Shown: positions 43,655-54,725 of the stretch, one piece after another
Numbering within the stretch: the stretch's first letter is position 1
Layout: every line of letters begins with the position of its first letter
Source of the DNA: Sternotherus odoratus
Lineage: Eukaryota; Chordata; Testudines; Kinosternidae
Direction: 5' to 3'
DNA length: 64,000 nt
Assembly: GCA_032164245.1 (NCBI GenBank)
Contig: JAVMKO010000002.1
Coordinates: forward strand, 93,323,340-93,387,339
The notes under the pieces: generated by a model
What the model was told of the DNA's origin: nothing
Database searches by the model: none
Seen by the model: only the letters and a program-made list of their open reading frames with translations
Program-made: the position numbers and the translations under genes

Positions 43655-43856
43655 GTTCTGGACTGGGACTTGGACTATGCTTCTGCTCTCTGCTCTGCCA
43701 CTGGTCTACTGGATGACCTTGGGAAAATCACTTCCCCTCAATATACCTCAGTTTCCCCACCTGTAAAATGGGGATAATACTGACTTCTTTGTAAAAAAAC
43801 ACATTGAGATCTACCTATGGAGAAGACTATAGAAGAGCTAAGTATTATTATGTTAG
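43655..43856 (+). repeat. CORE-SINE/MIR-like copy, nearly full length
   Basis: CTCTGCCACTGGTCTACTGG, GATGACCTTGGGAAAATCAC, CTCAGTTTCCCCACCTGTAA and AATGGGGATAATACTGAC, then a tail ending AGAGCTAAGTATTATTATG, form the standard body and tail of the amniote SINE. This is the best preserved copy in the window. Confidence 0.88.
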
Positions 43857-46149
43857 TCTTTTCATGAAGTATTTTATTGGAATTGAGAGATTATCAGTCA
43901 GTCTTTTAAAGAAAGTGTATGCAGTTGCTGTAAGACTGGCAGTGGTAAAATAGTCATGTTTCAACATAGGTGGCAAATATACTCACCATAGTCTCCTAGC
44001 TTCAATTGCAATTTTATTCATCTATCATAATTAAAATATTGATAATTTCAGAAATGCATTTAAGCCATGTCCAAAGCTGGATATTTATATTTATGCACCT
44101 AAGCTAAACTGGCCTAATTTCCAAATGTGCAGAACAACTTGATTTCTGATTGAAAATTGATGGTCCCTGCTGATGCTCAGCAATTTTGAAAATCGGCCAC
44201 TTTTATGTCAATGCCTAAATAAGGTTTGAAAAATTTCACCTGATATTTCAAAAAATTGTAGGAGACCCTTAAACAAAACAACTGTGGCAAAATGTTTAAT
44301 AGTTGTACAAATTAAGTTATGCTATTAGGATACAAAGAGATATTGTATTAAGTAGTAATAGCTGGAAATCATTACACTAAAAGGGTGAAATCCTGGTCCC
44401 AATAAAGTCCGGGGGAAAAGTCCCATTCACTTCAGTAGAGCCTGGATTTCATTCCAGATATATTATCAGATTCCATCTCTAAGAATGGCACACATACTGA
44501 ACATGTTAAAAGTGTTAAGATTTAAAAGTTCTTTCTACATCTGAAGAGAGTGAGCTCTCTTAGTATTTTCAAGATTATGCTAATGATGCTCTGAAATCAG
44601 TCATCAAAAGGTACCTAATTAGCGAGCAATTTGAGGGCACATAAGTCACTTACATGAATTGCCTTATTCTGCTCTTTGTTCCAGGAATGCAAGAGTGTGG
44701 GAAAAATCCTACTCTCTTTAACACACTGGTATTGACACTGACTTTAGTGGGCCAATTTGAGTCATGGGTTTTGTCGGTTAGTTCTCTCCAAAACACAGGA
44801 TGCTGTAGTACTCATTAAATGGGAGCTTTGCCACTGAATGTAGGACCAAGCCCTTAACCATTTAAACTTTAAAAACATGTGAAAAAAGGGGTTTAATAAC
44901 CTCAAATACTTTTTTATACTCAACTCAAAAATAGCATTGGTCTTAAATATTGATGACATATTAACTAATGATATGGGGGAATTAAAAAGGACCCATTTTT
45001 TAATACTTGAACTCAGTGAATGGTACTCTTCCCCTACTGATCCACAATCTTAAAAGATTTTGTTTCCTAGAGATATTCTGATCTGTCAGGTTAACTTAAA
45101 AGTAGACATTTTTGAAAGATATCTAAATAAGCAGTCATCAGTCACATTAAACATTAATGTTTAGGTACATCTATTCTGCATTTGCTCACAGGACTGACAC
45201 TTAAGATCCCCCCCCCCCCAACCCCTTCTTTGAGGCTCATAACACCATTCAACCTGAACTCATTTTAGTCTTAAAGTATCTATATAAACATGTTACATGT
45301 AGACCCATGATCTTCAAGCCCCTCAGTAGGATTTTTCAGACACAATCAAAATAACTATCAGCAAGAGAGGTGAAAAACATCTAGAAGCCATCTAAACTTC
45401 ATCTGTGAATTAGAAGCAAAAGGAAAATCTAAAAAGAAATCTAAAAAGCCCATCTAAAAGAACTGGGCAAAAACCTGTTACCATAAACAATTCAGATAAA
45501 ATTCTTGCTAAATTCAGAGAAATTCCTCTTCAATTGAGTTATTGTGGATCACCACTGAGGTACCAGAAAGTAAATTTTGGTTCATTGTGTAGAATCTCAG
45601 GAAGGCCACTTGTCTACATCACTCCGCCCAACCATGTTGTACTCTCATTGTGCTAAGGAAAAGTTTATTTAGATAATTTACCATTTGATTTAATTTACCA
45701 TTGCAAGGAATCACATCTTCTCTTGTCCTTGCAATGTCAAAAATCTGACTCCCTGGAACACACCCAAATGATTGATTTCACAAATGTTAAAATATAACCT
45801 TTTTTAAAAAATGTGTGAGATGCTGGGCCCACTGAAATATATGAAAGTTTTCAAACTGATTTCATTAGAGCTAGGATTTTACTCCATGTCTTTACTTACG
45901 TTACAAATAAAATCTTAGGTTATTAAAGGTGGCATTTGAAAACCTCTAAATGTACTTTTCACCATTTATTGTTCGTTTACTTTTTCCCATTTCTCTCAGC
46001 TTGGAGGATGAAATTAGTCAATTTCACTTTCTCCTCACTAACTCAGCATTCCCATGTGTTTGAGGTGCAAAAAGTTGGGGTTTAGTTTGTTTTCATTGGA
46101 TTTTTTTAAAAATCCCATCAGTTATATTGATCTTAGATTTTCTTAAAAA
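43857..46149. other. Intergenic sequence, no gene seen
   Basis: AT-rich. A dyad module near 44384-44456 (CCCAATAAAGTCCGGG... CCCATTCACTTCAGTAGAGC) belongs to the recurrent GAAGTCAATGGGA family. A C-run lies near 45207. No exon-like frame recognised. Confidence 0.4.
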
Positions 46150-46346
46150 GCTTGTTCTTATAAAAATTAATTGACTTTTAAGGTCAGAAGAGACCATTAT
46201 GATAATCTAGTTTGACCTCCTCTGCATAATGCAGGCCATCATCTCATCCAGATTTCTGCCCCAGATCCCTACTAAATGGCCCTCTCCATGAGTGAGCTCA
46301 CAACTGTAGGTTTAGTAGGCTAGTGCGCAAACCACTGAGCTATTCC
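46150..46346 (-). repeat. tRNA-derived SINE of the turtle (Cry) type
   Basis: Read on the minus strand it starts GGAGGAATAGCTCAGTGGTT, a pol III A box, with GTTGTGAGCTCAC at the B-box position. The body (GATGATGGCCTGCATTATGC) and tail (GGTCTCTTCTGACCTTAAAA) follow. tRNA-headed SINEs of this kind are characteristic of cryptodire turtles, which supports the taxon call. Confidence 0.82.
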
Positions 46347-47435
46347 TCCAAACTTAAATAGGGGGGGTCAAATTTGGTTTGACAATGTCTTTTAAATCAT
46401 TAAAATCCTAGCGTTATTATTTACACTACTTTCAAAATTTAAGGCTTAACACCCCTGGTACACTGAACCCGGTCCCTTTTTTCTGGTTTCTGTGAAATAA
46501 TGAGATGCAATCAGGGAGGCTGGTGACAGGGCAGCAGGTACAGGTACAGCAAGATGTTTGGTAGAGAAGTTGTTAAGAAGATTTTTATTCCTAACAGGCA
46601 CGATGGAATCTCCCTCACAGCCATCAATATAGATCCCTCATCAGATAGGCAGGAAAACATCAGGGAGTTCAATGGGATGTTGTGTCCCAGATACAGGATA
46701 TCAGGGCAATCTGGACTTTTGACTCCCAGTATCTCTCGTGTTCATTTTTGTCCTGGGTGGTATCATACTATCTTCCCTGTCAGAATGTGCTTTCCTTCTT
46801 AGGAGCTAGAATGTGTGAAGGATGTGCACATGACTGTGAAAAACATAAAAACTGTCCCAGGTGGTTCTTCTGCCAGGCAGTGGAGATTAAGTGTATTTGG
46901 AGAATAAGGATTGAAATCTTCCTTCCTCCATTTTGAATTCTCTTTTCTTCTTTACTGCTCAGCCACTGCTATTAACAAGAGGGAGGAGCAGAAATATAGG
47001 AAAGGGGCAAGGAGAGGAACAACAAGAAGGAAGGGAGAAGGAAAGATGGAGGCAAAGGGTTTGATCCTGTGCCCATTGAAGTCAATTGCAGTCATACAAA
47101 ATCAGACCTAAATGTGGGGAGGAAAGAAAAAAATGGTAGGGAAGGATGACTTTAAATTAGTTTACTCCTGCCCTCTTGAACTGGGATCTCCTTGTCCTTG
47201 TTTTACCCCCACACTAACCTTTACTTTCTGCTTCCCCCCCTCCCCCCATTTCTCATTCCTGGAGCACCCAGCAGCCATTTCTGATGTGATGTCCCTCACT
47301 TGTCAGCACTTGCTACCTTCACCTTATCTCTGGTATAGCTACTAGCAAATTGATGGGTGACTGGCATCTGAATTTACTATTAGTAGCAAAAGTAGAGATT
47401 AAAGGATTTCTTATGATACCCATGTTTGATGGAGA
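46347..47435. other. Intergenic sequence, no gene seen
   Basis: Several short open frames near 46.5-47.5 kb carry no recognisable domain. A purine-rich patch (46980-47060) and a C-rich patch near 47235 are present. Confidence 0.35.
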
Positions 47436-47631
47436 AACATACACAGGTATTATGCCAGGACCAAGCACTGTATCAGCCTGGATCTGCCACTTCCCTCCTC
47501 ATCCACAAGTGCATTTCTGCAAATCTGTTCTTCAGTGCAGGTCCTGCTTCCAATCAGCCTAACACTTTTAGAAGTTGTTCTTCATGTTCCTTCAGAGTTC
47601 TTCCAAACACAGTCATGTCATCCAAATAAAC
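47436..47631 (-). pseudogene. Gypsy (Ty3-like) reverse transcriptase, distal fragment
   Basis: On the minus strand, immediately after the TA at 47632-47633, the sequence encodes the YLDD active-site box followed by FGRTLKEHEEQLLKVL, diagnostic of Ty3/gypsy polymerases. It then degrades through a stop and frame changes. The upstream half lies beyond the inserted element at 49023-49450. Confidence 0.8.
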
Positions 47632-47633
47632 TA

Positions 47634-49020
47634 CCGTATTTTTCGCCATATAAGACGCACTTTTTCTTCCCCAAAACGGGGGGGGGGGGGAAAGTTGGTG
47701 CGTCTTATATGGCGAATATACTGTCCGGCAGCCTGCCCGCGGTCACAAAAAAAAAACAAAAACAAAAACAAAAACACCGCGCGTGCGCCCCGGTTCCCCC
47801 CTCCCCGCCGCGGGCGGGCTGCTGGGGGCGTCCCGGTTCCCCCCTCCCCGCCGCGGGCAGGCTGCCGGGGGCGTCCCGGTTCCCCCCTCCCCGCCGCGGG
47901 CGGGCTGCCGGGGACGCTCCCGGCAGCCCGCCCACGGCGGGGAGGGGGGAACCGGGACGCCCCCGGCAGCCCGCCCGCGGCGGGGAGGGGGGAACCGGGA
48001 CATGCCCTAGAAGTCCACTCCTCCTGCCCATCTCCACCCTTCCATGGTAACAGTGCTTCCAGCTAATGTAGTTAATCTTTTAATTCAAGGCTGACATCTT
48101 CTGGGAGTGGCAGGGTTGGTCTCGTTTCAGTTCAAAACCAGGTTTTTGTGATATTTGAAAGGACTCCAGGGAGTCTTAAAGGACCAGCACCTAGAAACTG
48201 TAGGGATAGATATAAATGAGGCTGTCAAGTACTTTAATAGCTTTTAATTGGCTTCCTGGGGTTTACACCCAAGGGAGGTAACAGTTAGGAGCCAGAAACC
48301 TTATGTGGGTGCCCACAAGGGATCGTGGAGGAGTACAGGTACAGTTACCTGAAACTGAGACACAAAAGATTTATGGTTGTCTGTGCAACCTTATGCATAT
48401 GCATTACGATATGGTCTCTAACTACATGATCACATACTATTTTTTCCCACAGCACCCCTACCTAATTCACTTTTTTGGACATAGGACACAAGGGAACAAA
48501 ATTAAGGTTGAACAAGCAACTGCAAAGCTGATATTTCTGGACTTCTGAGTGATTGTCTTAGCAAGCTAAAATCACGTTCTTTAATACACATTTTTTTGTA
48601 TGTAATATACTTCTGAGTAGGTAAGTTACAGTAAGTATTTTCCTTCCCGCGGCGGGGAGGGGGGAACCGGGACGCCCCCGGCAGCCTGCCCGCGGCGGGG
48701 AGGGGGGAACCGGGACGCCCCCGGCAGCCCGCCCGCGGCGGGGAGGGGGGAACCGGGATGCCCCCGGCAGCCTGCCCGCGGCGGAGACGGGGGAGGGGCG
48801 GCGGCGCAGACGGGGGGGGGGGGCAGGTGGATCCGGCAGCGCTGCGGGGACTAGGGCAGGGGTGCAGCCGGCGGGGCGGGGGGGGGGTCGGCGCTTTTAA
48901 AAAAATCTGCGGCTTTTCGGCGGAGGGGGTTCAGAATCTTTTTTTTCTAGATTTTCCGCCTTTAAAATTAGGTGCGTCTTATATGCCGGAGCGTCTTATA
49001 TGGCGAAACGAAAAATACGG
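47634..49020. mobile_element. TA-targeting MITE with minisatellite and 640-bp interior (copy 2)
   Basis: The ends CCGTATTTTTCGCCATATAA and GGCGAAACGAAAAATACGG are inverted repeats flanked by TA (47632-47633, 49021-49022). It has the same minisatellite units as copy 1 (GGTTCCCCCCTCCCCGCCGC and reverse) at 47780-48005 and again at 48647-48790. Between them lies about 640 bp of ordinary-looking sequence (48007-48646). Near the right end GTGCGTCTTATA occurs as a subterminal repeat. The whole unit sits inside the gypsy reverse transcriptase. Confidence 0.82.
48007..48646. other. Unidentified interior of the MITE copy
   Basis: Roughly 640 bp of moderate-GC, non-minisatellite DNA between the two minisatellite arms, absent from copy 1. 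An 81-codon open frame at 48303-48548 is not recognisable. It could be the original spacer of a longer element, a captured host segment or a later insertion. Confidence 0.5.
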
Positions 49021-49022
49021 TA

Positions 49023-49450
49023 ATACTTGTAATAGGTTCATGTCTCTCACAACATTTCTTTATGAGATGGTGGCATGTGGTAGACACTGCAGATATTTCT
49101 TGTGGCATGTGTTCAAACAGAAACCTAAAGGGCAGAGAATCTGGTTTTCTCTTTATCATCTTGTCCCAGTGGGATCAGGTAATATTCACATCAAAGATTC
49201 ACCATCAAGAACCACTCGCTCCCTAGCAAACAGTCCAAGGCATAGAGTCACGGAGCATTCATCAACCACAGCACATCTACTTAGGATAAGGCAGTCTATA
49301 ACCATCCTTACTTTCCCATTCCTCTTCTGGACCAGCACAATCAGAGCGGCTTATGGACTACGGTATGTGGTTTGCAAGCCACATAGATGTCACGCAGCAT
49401 CATCTCAAAGAGTGCAATCTTCCTAGAGTGCTCCAAGGGCTTGTGAATCT
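49023..49450 (-). pseudogene. Gypsy (Ty3-like) reverse transcriptase, proximal fragment
   Basis: Read on the minus strand, with frame changes, it shows a RNGKVRMVID-like box, an ALDCL box, DKEKT and FRFLFEHMPQ, which are consecutive conserved boxes of gypsy polymerases in the expected order. It ends within a few residues of the active-site box that resumes at 47631, so the MITE insertion separates one original copy. Confidence 0.8.
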
Positions 49451-49463
49451 TGCAGTCGGATGT

Positions 49464-49512
49464 TATCATAGGAGGGAAGGGACCTCGAGAGGTCATTGAG
49501 TCTGGTCCTCTG
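49464..49512 (-). repeat. CR1 tail fragment
   Basis: TCATAGGAGGGAAGGGACCT and CGAGAGGTCATTGAGTCTGG are a diverged reverse-complement CR1 3' end. Confidence 0.6.
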
Positions 49513-49612
49513 CTTCCTTTGTGAATCTCCTATTCCACTCTGGGAGCAAGACTACCCGGGAGCTTTCACATGTCCTCAGTCAGATGATCCTTCAACTCCC
49601 CAGACACTAAGG

Positions 49613-49664
49613 AAACCCAAAAGTCAAACCCTGTACAATCCCCAAAAGTCAAACCCTGTACAAT
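49613..49664 (+). repeat. Two-copy 25-bp tandem repeat
   Basis: CCCAAAAGTCAAACCCTGTA followed by CAATC occurs twice in immediate succession, exact over the unit. Confidence 0.85.
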
Positions 49665-49677
49665 CAATGGGTTGCGG

Positions 49678-49800
49678 TAGGGCGACCAGATGCCCCAATT
49701 TGATAAGGACAGTCTCGATTTGGGGTCTTTTTCTTATATAGGCTCCTAGTACTCCCCGCTCCCTGTCCTGATTTTTCACATTTGCTGTCTGGTCTCCCTA
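49678..49800. mobile_element. Small MITE abutting the KIF13A CpG island
   Basis: The ends TAGGGCGACCAGATG and TGTCTGGTCTCCCTA are inverted repeats. The body contains CGATTTGGGGTCTTTTTC and CCTGTCCTGATTTTTCACA. It belongs to a familiar turtle/tetrapod MITE type; the superfamily is uncertain. Confidence 0.7.
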
Positions 49801-50178
49801 GGTGTGTGTGTGTGGGGGGGGGCAGGGTTTCCAGGGGAACTTCTGCCTAGGCGGGAGATCTGCTCTCCGCTGTCTTCCCCCGGCTCCTCCCGCCCCTGCT
49901 CCGCTCCCTCACCCTCTGCTCCCGTCTCCCCCATTCCCCTGCTGAGCTGCTGATCCCCCGTGGTCGGCACCTCACCAGCCCCCGCCCTCCGCCACGCCCC
50001 CTTTCGCCCGCCCTTCCCCTGCCTCGGCGGCGGCCCGCTCCGCACTCGCCTCCCTCCCACCTCGCCCTACGCGCGCGCCACAGGGGCGAAGAACGGGCGG
50101 GCAGCTCCGCGCGACTTCGCCGTTCCCTTTGCGCAGGCGCTGAGAAGGTAACGCCAGGCCCACGGGGCGCGAAGGCTA

Positions 50179-50190
50179 TGCGCATGCGCA
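50179..50190. promoter_or_regulatory. Perfect NRF1-type palindrome
   Basis: TGCGCATGCGCA matches the NRF1 consensus (YGCGCAYGCGCR) at every position and is self-complementary. It lies about 465 bp 5' of the KIF13A ATG. Binding is inferred from sequence only. Confidence 0.75.
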
Positions 50191-50383
50191 TGCCCAGGCG
50201 GGTGGAGGGGCGGGGTTACCGCGGGACGATCCGTTCCACGCCCCCCTGTCCCGAAGACACTCGGCTCTTTCCGTGTCCTTTCGGAACATCCCCCCTCGCC
50301 CCCTTTCCTCCCCCCGTTAACCCGCCCGTCTCCCCGGCTGCCGGGGTCTGTTCGGCCAGGCAGCCGCTGGCCGTTGTGGGCGG

Positions 50384-50393
50384 AAGATGGCGG
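50384..50393 (+). promoter_or_regulatory. YY1-type element near the KIF13A 5' end
   Basis: AAGATGGCGG is the classic YY1 site, often placed just downstream of the start site in TATA-less promoters. This makes about 50.36-50.40 kb a plausible transcription start region. Confidence 0.6.
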
Positions 50394-50654
50394 TCGGGAC
50401 GGGGAGGTGGCGGGGAGCGCAGCAGCCGCGGCGGCGGGAGCTGTTATGCAAACGAGGCTAGAGGCGGACAGACGCGGAGTCCGACAGACGGAGGCGGCCC
50501 GGAGCTGCTCGGCCGCCGCCGCTCCCCCCCCCCCGCCCCTGTGGGGATGGACCTTGGGGCTGCGCCTCGCCGCGGGGCTGGCAGCGACCCGTCCCTGTGA
50601 GCGGCCCCCCGGCAGCGGCAGCAGCGCGGAGGGAGCCGGGCGCCGCCGGGGAAG

Positions 50655-50709
50655 ATGTCGGAGACCAAGGTGAAGGTGGCCGTCCGGGTCCGGCCCATGA
50701 ACCGCAGAG
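50655..50709 (+). CDS. KIF13A: Kinesin-3 motor KIF13A, coding exon 1
   Basis: ATG in GGGGAAGATGTCGG starts MSETKVKVAVRVRPMNRR, the first beta-strand of the kinesin motor head, with only a D-to-E change from mammalian KIF13A at residue 3. The exon ends G/GTAAAC after AGA. KIF13A is a plus-end microtubule motor of the kinesin-3 family that carries AP-1 and mannose-6-phosphate receptor vesicles and positions recycling endosomes. Only the extreme N terminus of this roughly 1,800-residue protein is in the window. KIF13B starts similarly, but synteny with NHLRC1 and TPMT supports KIF13A. Confidence 0.95.
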
Positions 50710-51245
50710 GTAAACCGAGCCGCCGGCTGCCCGCGGGTAGCGACACCCCGCCCCCCCCCACGGCGGATTAGCGGGCGCACCCCGGCCGCAGCGCCCCAAG
50801 CCGGGTTTGGGGAGCGGGGTCGCCGGGGCTCCCGGGCCCCGCAACAATCCTGTAGCAAAAGGTCATCCCGGGGTGCGGCTGAAGCGACCCTTGTCGCTGC
50901 TTTTCCAGACCACTTTGAGCCCCCCCCCCCCCCCCGTGCCCACCCTTCCCTCAGCTGGTGGAGGTTCAGGGTGAGCCTGCGACTCCCGCCGCTTCTCCGT
51001 CCCCTAAGGAGGGCAGTGCTCCAAACAGCGCCCGGGGATTAGCCAGGGGAGCCTCCGATTCTGGGGAGAAATACCACCACCACCCCAGCAGTAGTGTGGG
51101 GCAAGGGTTGTTCTGCAAGTAGCCCTGGGAAGACGTTGGGGGGAGGGGAAGAAGTTTGGCAGGGTGGAGAGGGGTGCATGTGGGCCCCTTTTGTGCACGA
51201 GGGACTATTCTGATAGGTAAAGCTCTCTGGCATGTTCTCTTCTAG
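50710..51245 (+). other. KIF13A intron 1
   Basis: A short intron (536 bp), GC-rich at its 5' end with a C-run near 50921. The acceptor is TTCTCTTCTAG. No repeats seen. Confidence 0.9.
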
Positions 51246-51339
51246 AGCTGGAGTTGAACACAAAATGTATTGTGGAGATGCAAGGGAATCAGACTGTGCT
51301 GCACCCTCCCCCTTCAAACATCAAACAGGGAGATAACAG
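51246..51339 (+). CDS. KIF13A: KIF13A coding exon 2
   Basis: The G from exon 1 plus AG make a glutamate codon; the exon reads LELNTKCIVEMQGNQTVLHP then PPSNIKQGDN, ending AG/GTACAA. This is the motor-head segment leading to the loop before the ATP-binding region, very close to mammalian KIF13A (a conservative I for V and a Q for E). The 94-nt length and the phases fit. The P-loop and later exons lie beyond the window. Confidence 0.95.
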
Positions 51340-52485
51340 GTACAAATAAAATATCCCTATCCTAAAATCCCTGCCCTACCCTGTCTACTTTGAGTTGAGC
51401 ATGGGCTCAAACAATGAGTTGCTTGTGTGCTTTTGTTAAGAGAGAAGCAGCTTCTCTATGTTGCCTCAGCTACTTTTGGAAACTCTTTTTAAAAAAAGTC
51501 CAGTAGCCTGATTCTCTTTTCATAACATCAATGGAGTTGCATCAGTGGGAGATCAGACTCAGGCCCCAAGTTTCTCTTTCCACACCCTGTCAGCGGAATT
51601 AGGGGCAATAGCATTACTTTTTCAGAGGCAAAATATCATTAGTAGTTTCACATACGTTTAAAGATTTATGCTTTCATCAACTGTAAGATTAGATTGATTA
51701 GTGGTGGGATGCAAGAAACTCAAAAGTCCATAACATTTTTTGCAGTTTCATTAAGGAGATTCTGTTAATGAGTTGCTGTAACCTTAAGATTTGATTTGTG
51801 GGAACAAAAGTTGTGTGCTGGATTTTAGACGCCGGGGGAGGGTTTTTTAAGGGCTGTATTTACCAGATTGCAACATATTTGCATTTGAAAAGTTGTGACT
51901 GCTGGATCCCTTATTAATTCTGAACTGTTCTTTGAAGCAGTATAATAGAGTGCTCTAAAATAATTTGGAAATCTGGCACTTTCTTACGAAGTCCCTGTAA
52001 AGAACACTTTTGGAAATCATCCAAAATACCAATGCATGAGATTGTAAAAATAGAGCAGAGCAGGAAAAGATTCTTTTTTTTTGTTTGTTTGGGGTCGGGG
52101 CATGAGTTGCATTGTGTGCTAATCTGTTCACTTACCTGCTAATTGTTCCATGTATTTGGTTCTTTGAATATATTTTTTGCTTAAGAGCAGAAAATTGAGC
52201 AAATAATCATAGTTATGGCCATTTCCCCATAAGACTGCTTGCACATCTCATAGGCATGGCTCTGTGAAGAAGCAGAACTCACTGCATATGTCCATCTGAA
52301 TTATTTGCATTGGTGCTTTTTTGGTAGACATTATTTTACATATTTATGGTGTTTTACATCTTAAAAATTCTGAGACTTTGTATGAAGGTCCACTTACACT
52401 AATCCAACTGCAGAATTGGGATGAACATTTTGTGTTCAAGTTTAACTTCATGCCATTAATCCTTTTGATGACAGCATAAGAAAGG

Positions 52486-52690
52486 CCAGTCTTGTGGTTA
52501 ATGCACTTTCTTGGGACTGGGAAGATCTGGGTTCATTTCCTGGTTCTTTGCCAGACTTTCTGGGTGACCTTGGCAGAGTCACGTAATCTCTCTGTACCCT
52601 GGTTCCCATCTGTAAAATGGGAATCATAAATGTAGTCTTGGTCTCTTATTTATTTTGAATGTAAGCTTTTCAGAGTATGCACTGTTTCTT
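52486..52690 (+). repeat. MIR/CORE-SINE copy
   Basis: GGCCAGTCTTGTGGTTAATG, GATCTGGGTTCATTTCCTGG, GGGTGACCTTGGCAGAGTCA and CCCATCTGTAAAATGGGAAT are the A-box to core segments of a sense-strand MIR-type SINE. Confidence 0.88.
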
Positions 52691-54629
52691 CCTATAGTGC
52701 CTGTAACAGTGAAACCCTAATCTTGATTAGAGCCCATGAGTGCTGCTGTAATACAAATGCTTTAAAATGTGTAGGCTTGACAGAACTTTGGTACTGTAAA
52801 TTTTTTCTCCATACATATTTCATGAATTTGTACCAAACTAAAGGAAGAAATAAACTGTGTACAGTTCTAAAAAAAGGAACAGATGTACAAATATACCAGA
52901 GTAGAATCAAGGTTTCAGAAGAAACTGTTCAAATAAATAAAAAGTCTACAGTTAAAAAACAATCCTTTCGAAATTACTGGTAATCAATTTAAGGTGGGAA
53001 TGTTACCCTCCCCCCCCCCCTTTGTGAAAATTGTTGCAAATATTTGGGAAGAAGTTAACAATGCTACCCTAATATAAGATTATATGTGGTTTGTCTGTGT
53101 GGGTTTGTGTTTTTTTTTTATTGCCTGTTGTGTATATCTATCTCTCTTTTACCTTGCTAGAATTAGGACCCAATTCTGTCTTGATAACTACCGTACATGT
53201 GCAGCAGACCTTTGTAGCTGCATGGAATCCCACTGACATAAATAGAGTTCTTCAACAAACATGGGTCTGCCCACCTGAAGCTCAGTACAGCTTTGGAGTC
53301 TTATTGATTGTTAATGTTTAATTTACTAGTTTTCTTTGCAAAACTGTATCTGACTTAAATATTGGACATTATCCAAAACACTGGAAATATCTTTGAAGTG
53401 TATAGTGTGAAATGGACTGTGATAATTTAATATTGATGCTTTTTGTTTTGTTCTAAATAAATAATTCGGTGAGTTTTTTTCTGAAGCTCGTTGGTTCCTC
53501 CTGGTATTTAGCAGAACCACTTAAAATCCATTCATTTAATACTGCATTATTGGATCTTATGTTTTTTTCCTCATCTGAATAGTCATGTTACTGTTGGTAC
53601 TGGAGAAATTCTTTATATTTTTATGGATTTCCAAAGGCACTGTCTATATGAATTTAATCTGAATCACTGCAGCAGTGCTGCTTGTATTTGGATTAATTTC
53701 TTAGCAGAGATAAAAGCACAAAATGAGTTTTGGTTTTCTTTATGTAGCTTGGTTTCATGTTTCTGTTAGATCTTTCTTATAGCATTAGTGTATTTCAGAA
53801 TTAGAATTTCACTTGTTAGGTTGCTGGTTGGTTGTTTTACCATTACTTTTGCTTGTAGTTGCATATTAAAGATGAAAAGCTATATGTCTAACCAAAGTTA
53901 ACTTTTGTGTGAAAAGCCTGGGACACTGGGGTCTAGTTTTGTCATTTTTACTCTGCTACTAGTTTGTCATGTATGTATTTCTTTTTAGTTCAATAGGACT
54001 ACTTATTGTGAGTAAGAACAGCTCAACTGGGCCTGCAGGGAGTATAGTCATTTTCTTTTAACAAGAGTTGTTCATACTTGTGAGAGAAGAGAAGGGGAGA
54101 GGCAGTTGAGATAATGTAGGAAGTAGTGTTTTAAAAATTTATATTGTTGTGCTGTCATTTAAGCTGGCAAATGGAATATTGAAAAAATGCTTTTATAGTT
54201 AAATGAAAGTATATAAGTTTATACTGTGATTCATAATAAGAGCAAGTGGGTTCTACTAAAGGAAGCAGGCAGGCTTGGCTTCCATAATTGCTTTTTCTTA
54301 ATGGAATTAAAGCCAAGAAATCAGTGATGGCAAAATAGGTTTCAAGACCTCCTAGGGCTGTAGTTTAAAATGCACAGAACAGATGGGATAAAACAAAATG
54401 ATCAGACAACTTTCATCCACATTTATAATTAAACATGCTGGTACTCATTTCTAGAGGATTAGCTTTTGGAAAAGAGTTCTCAGGTGATGAAAAGTGGAGC
54501 TGTACAAACTTGTCTTTCATAAGGGTGGTTGGTTTTATTTTGGAATTATATCTAACAAATATGTCATCAGTTTTTTTTAATTTTGAAACTTTAGTTTTAA
54601 TCCTAACAAGGGTAGGATTTTGTGGTTTA

Positions 54630-54725
54630 CAAGGTGAGTAAATATTTCCTCCATTTTACAGGTGAGGATAACAAGGCAGTAGTTGTGACTTGCCTCACAG
54701 TGAAACATTTCCTGACTCCAGGTCC
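54630..54725 (-). repeat. MIR-type fragment
   Basis: TTCCTCCATTTTACAGGTGA, GTAGTTGTGACTTGCCTCAC and CCTGACTCCAGGTCC are a decayed antisense MIR core. Confidence 0.6.

Larger units (their letters stand above)
49850..50830 (+). promoter_or_regulatory. KIF13A CpG-island promoter and 5' UTR
   Basis: About 1 kb of dense CpG and GC boxes immediately 5' of the KIF13A start codon, extending into intron 1. It contains a perfect NRF1 palindrome TGCGCATGCGCA (50179-50190), a second NRF1-like TGCGCAGGCGC (50130-50140) and a YY1-type AAGATGGCGG (50384-50393). No TATA box is evident, as is usual for such housekeeping promoters. The 5' UTR is probably GC-rich and long. The transcription start was not fixed. 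Confidence 0.85.

Noticed and set aside
47535..48066. Frames of 163-171 codons across the MITE minisatellite
   Set aside because: Start in decayed gypsy sequence on the wrong strand and run through repeat units; not genes.
48758..49426. 222-codon plus-strand frame
   Set aside because: Crosses the end of the MITE into antisense gypsy polymerase; chance.
49847..50858. Large minus-strand frames over the KIF13A promoter
   Set aside because: CpG-island artefacts rich in Arg/Gly/Pro; the plus-strand exon is the supported gene.
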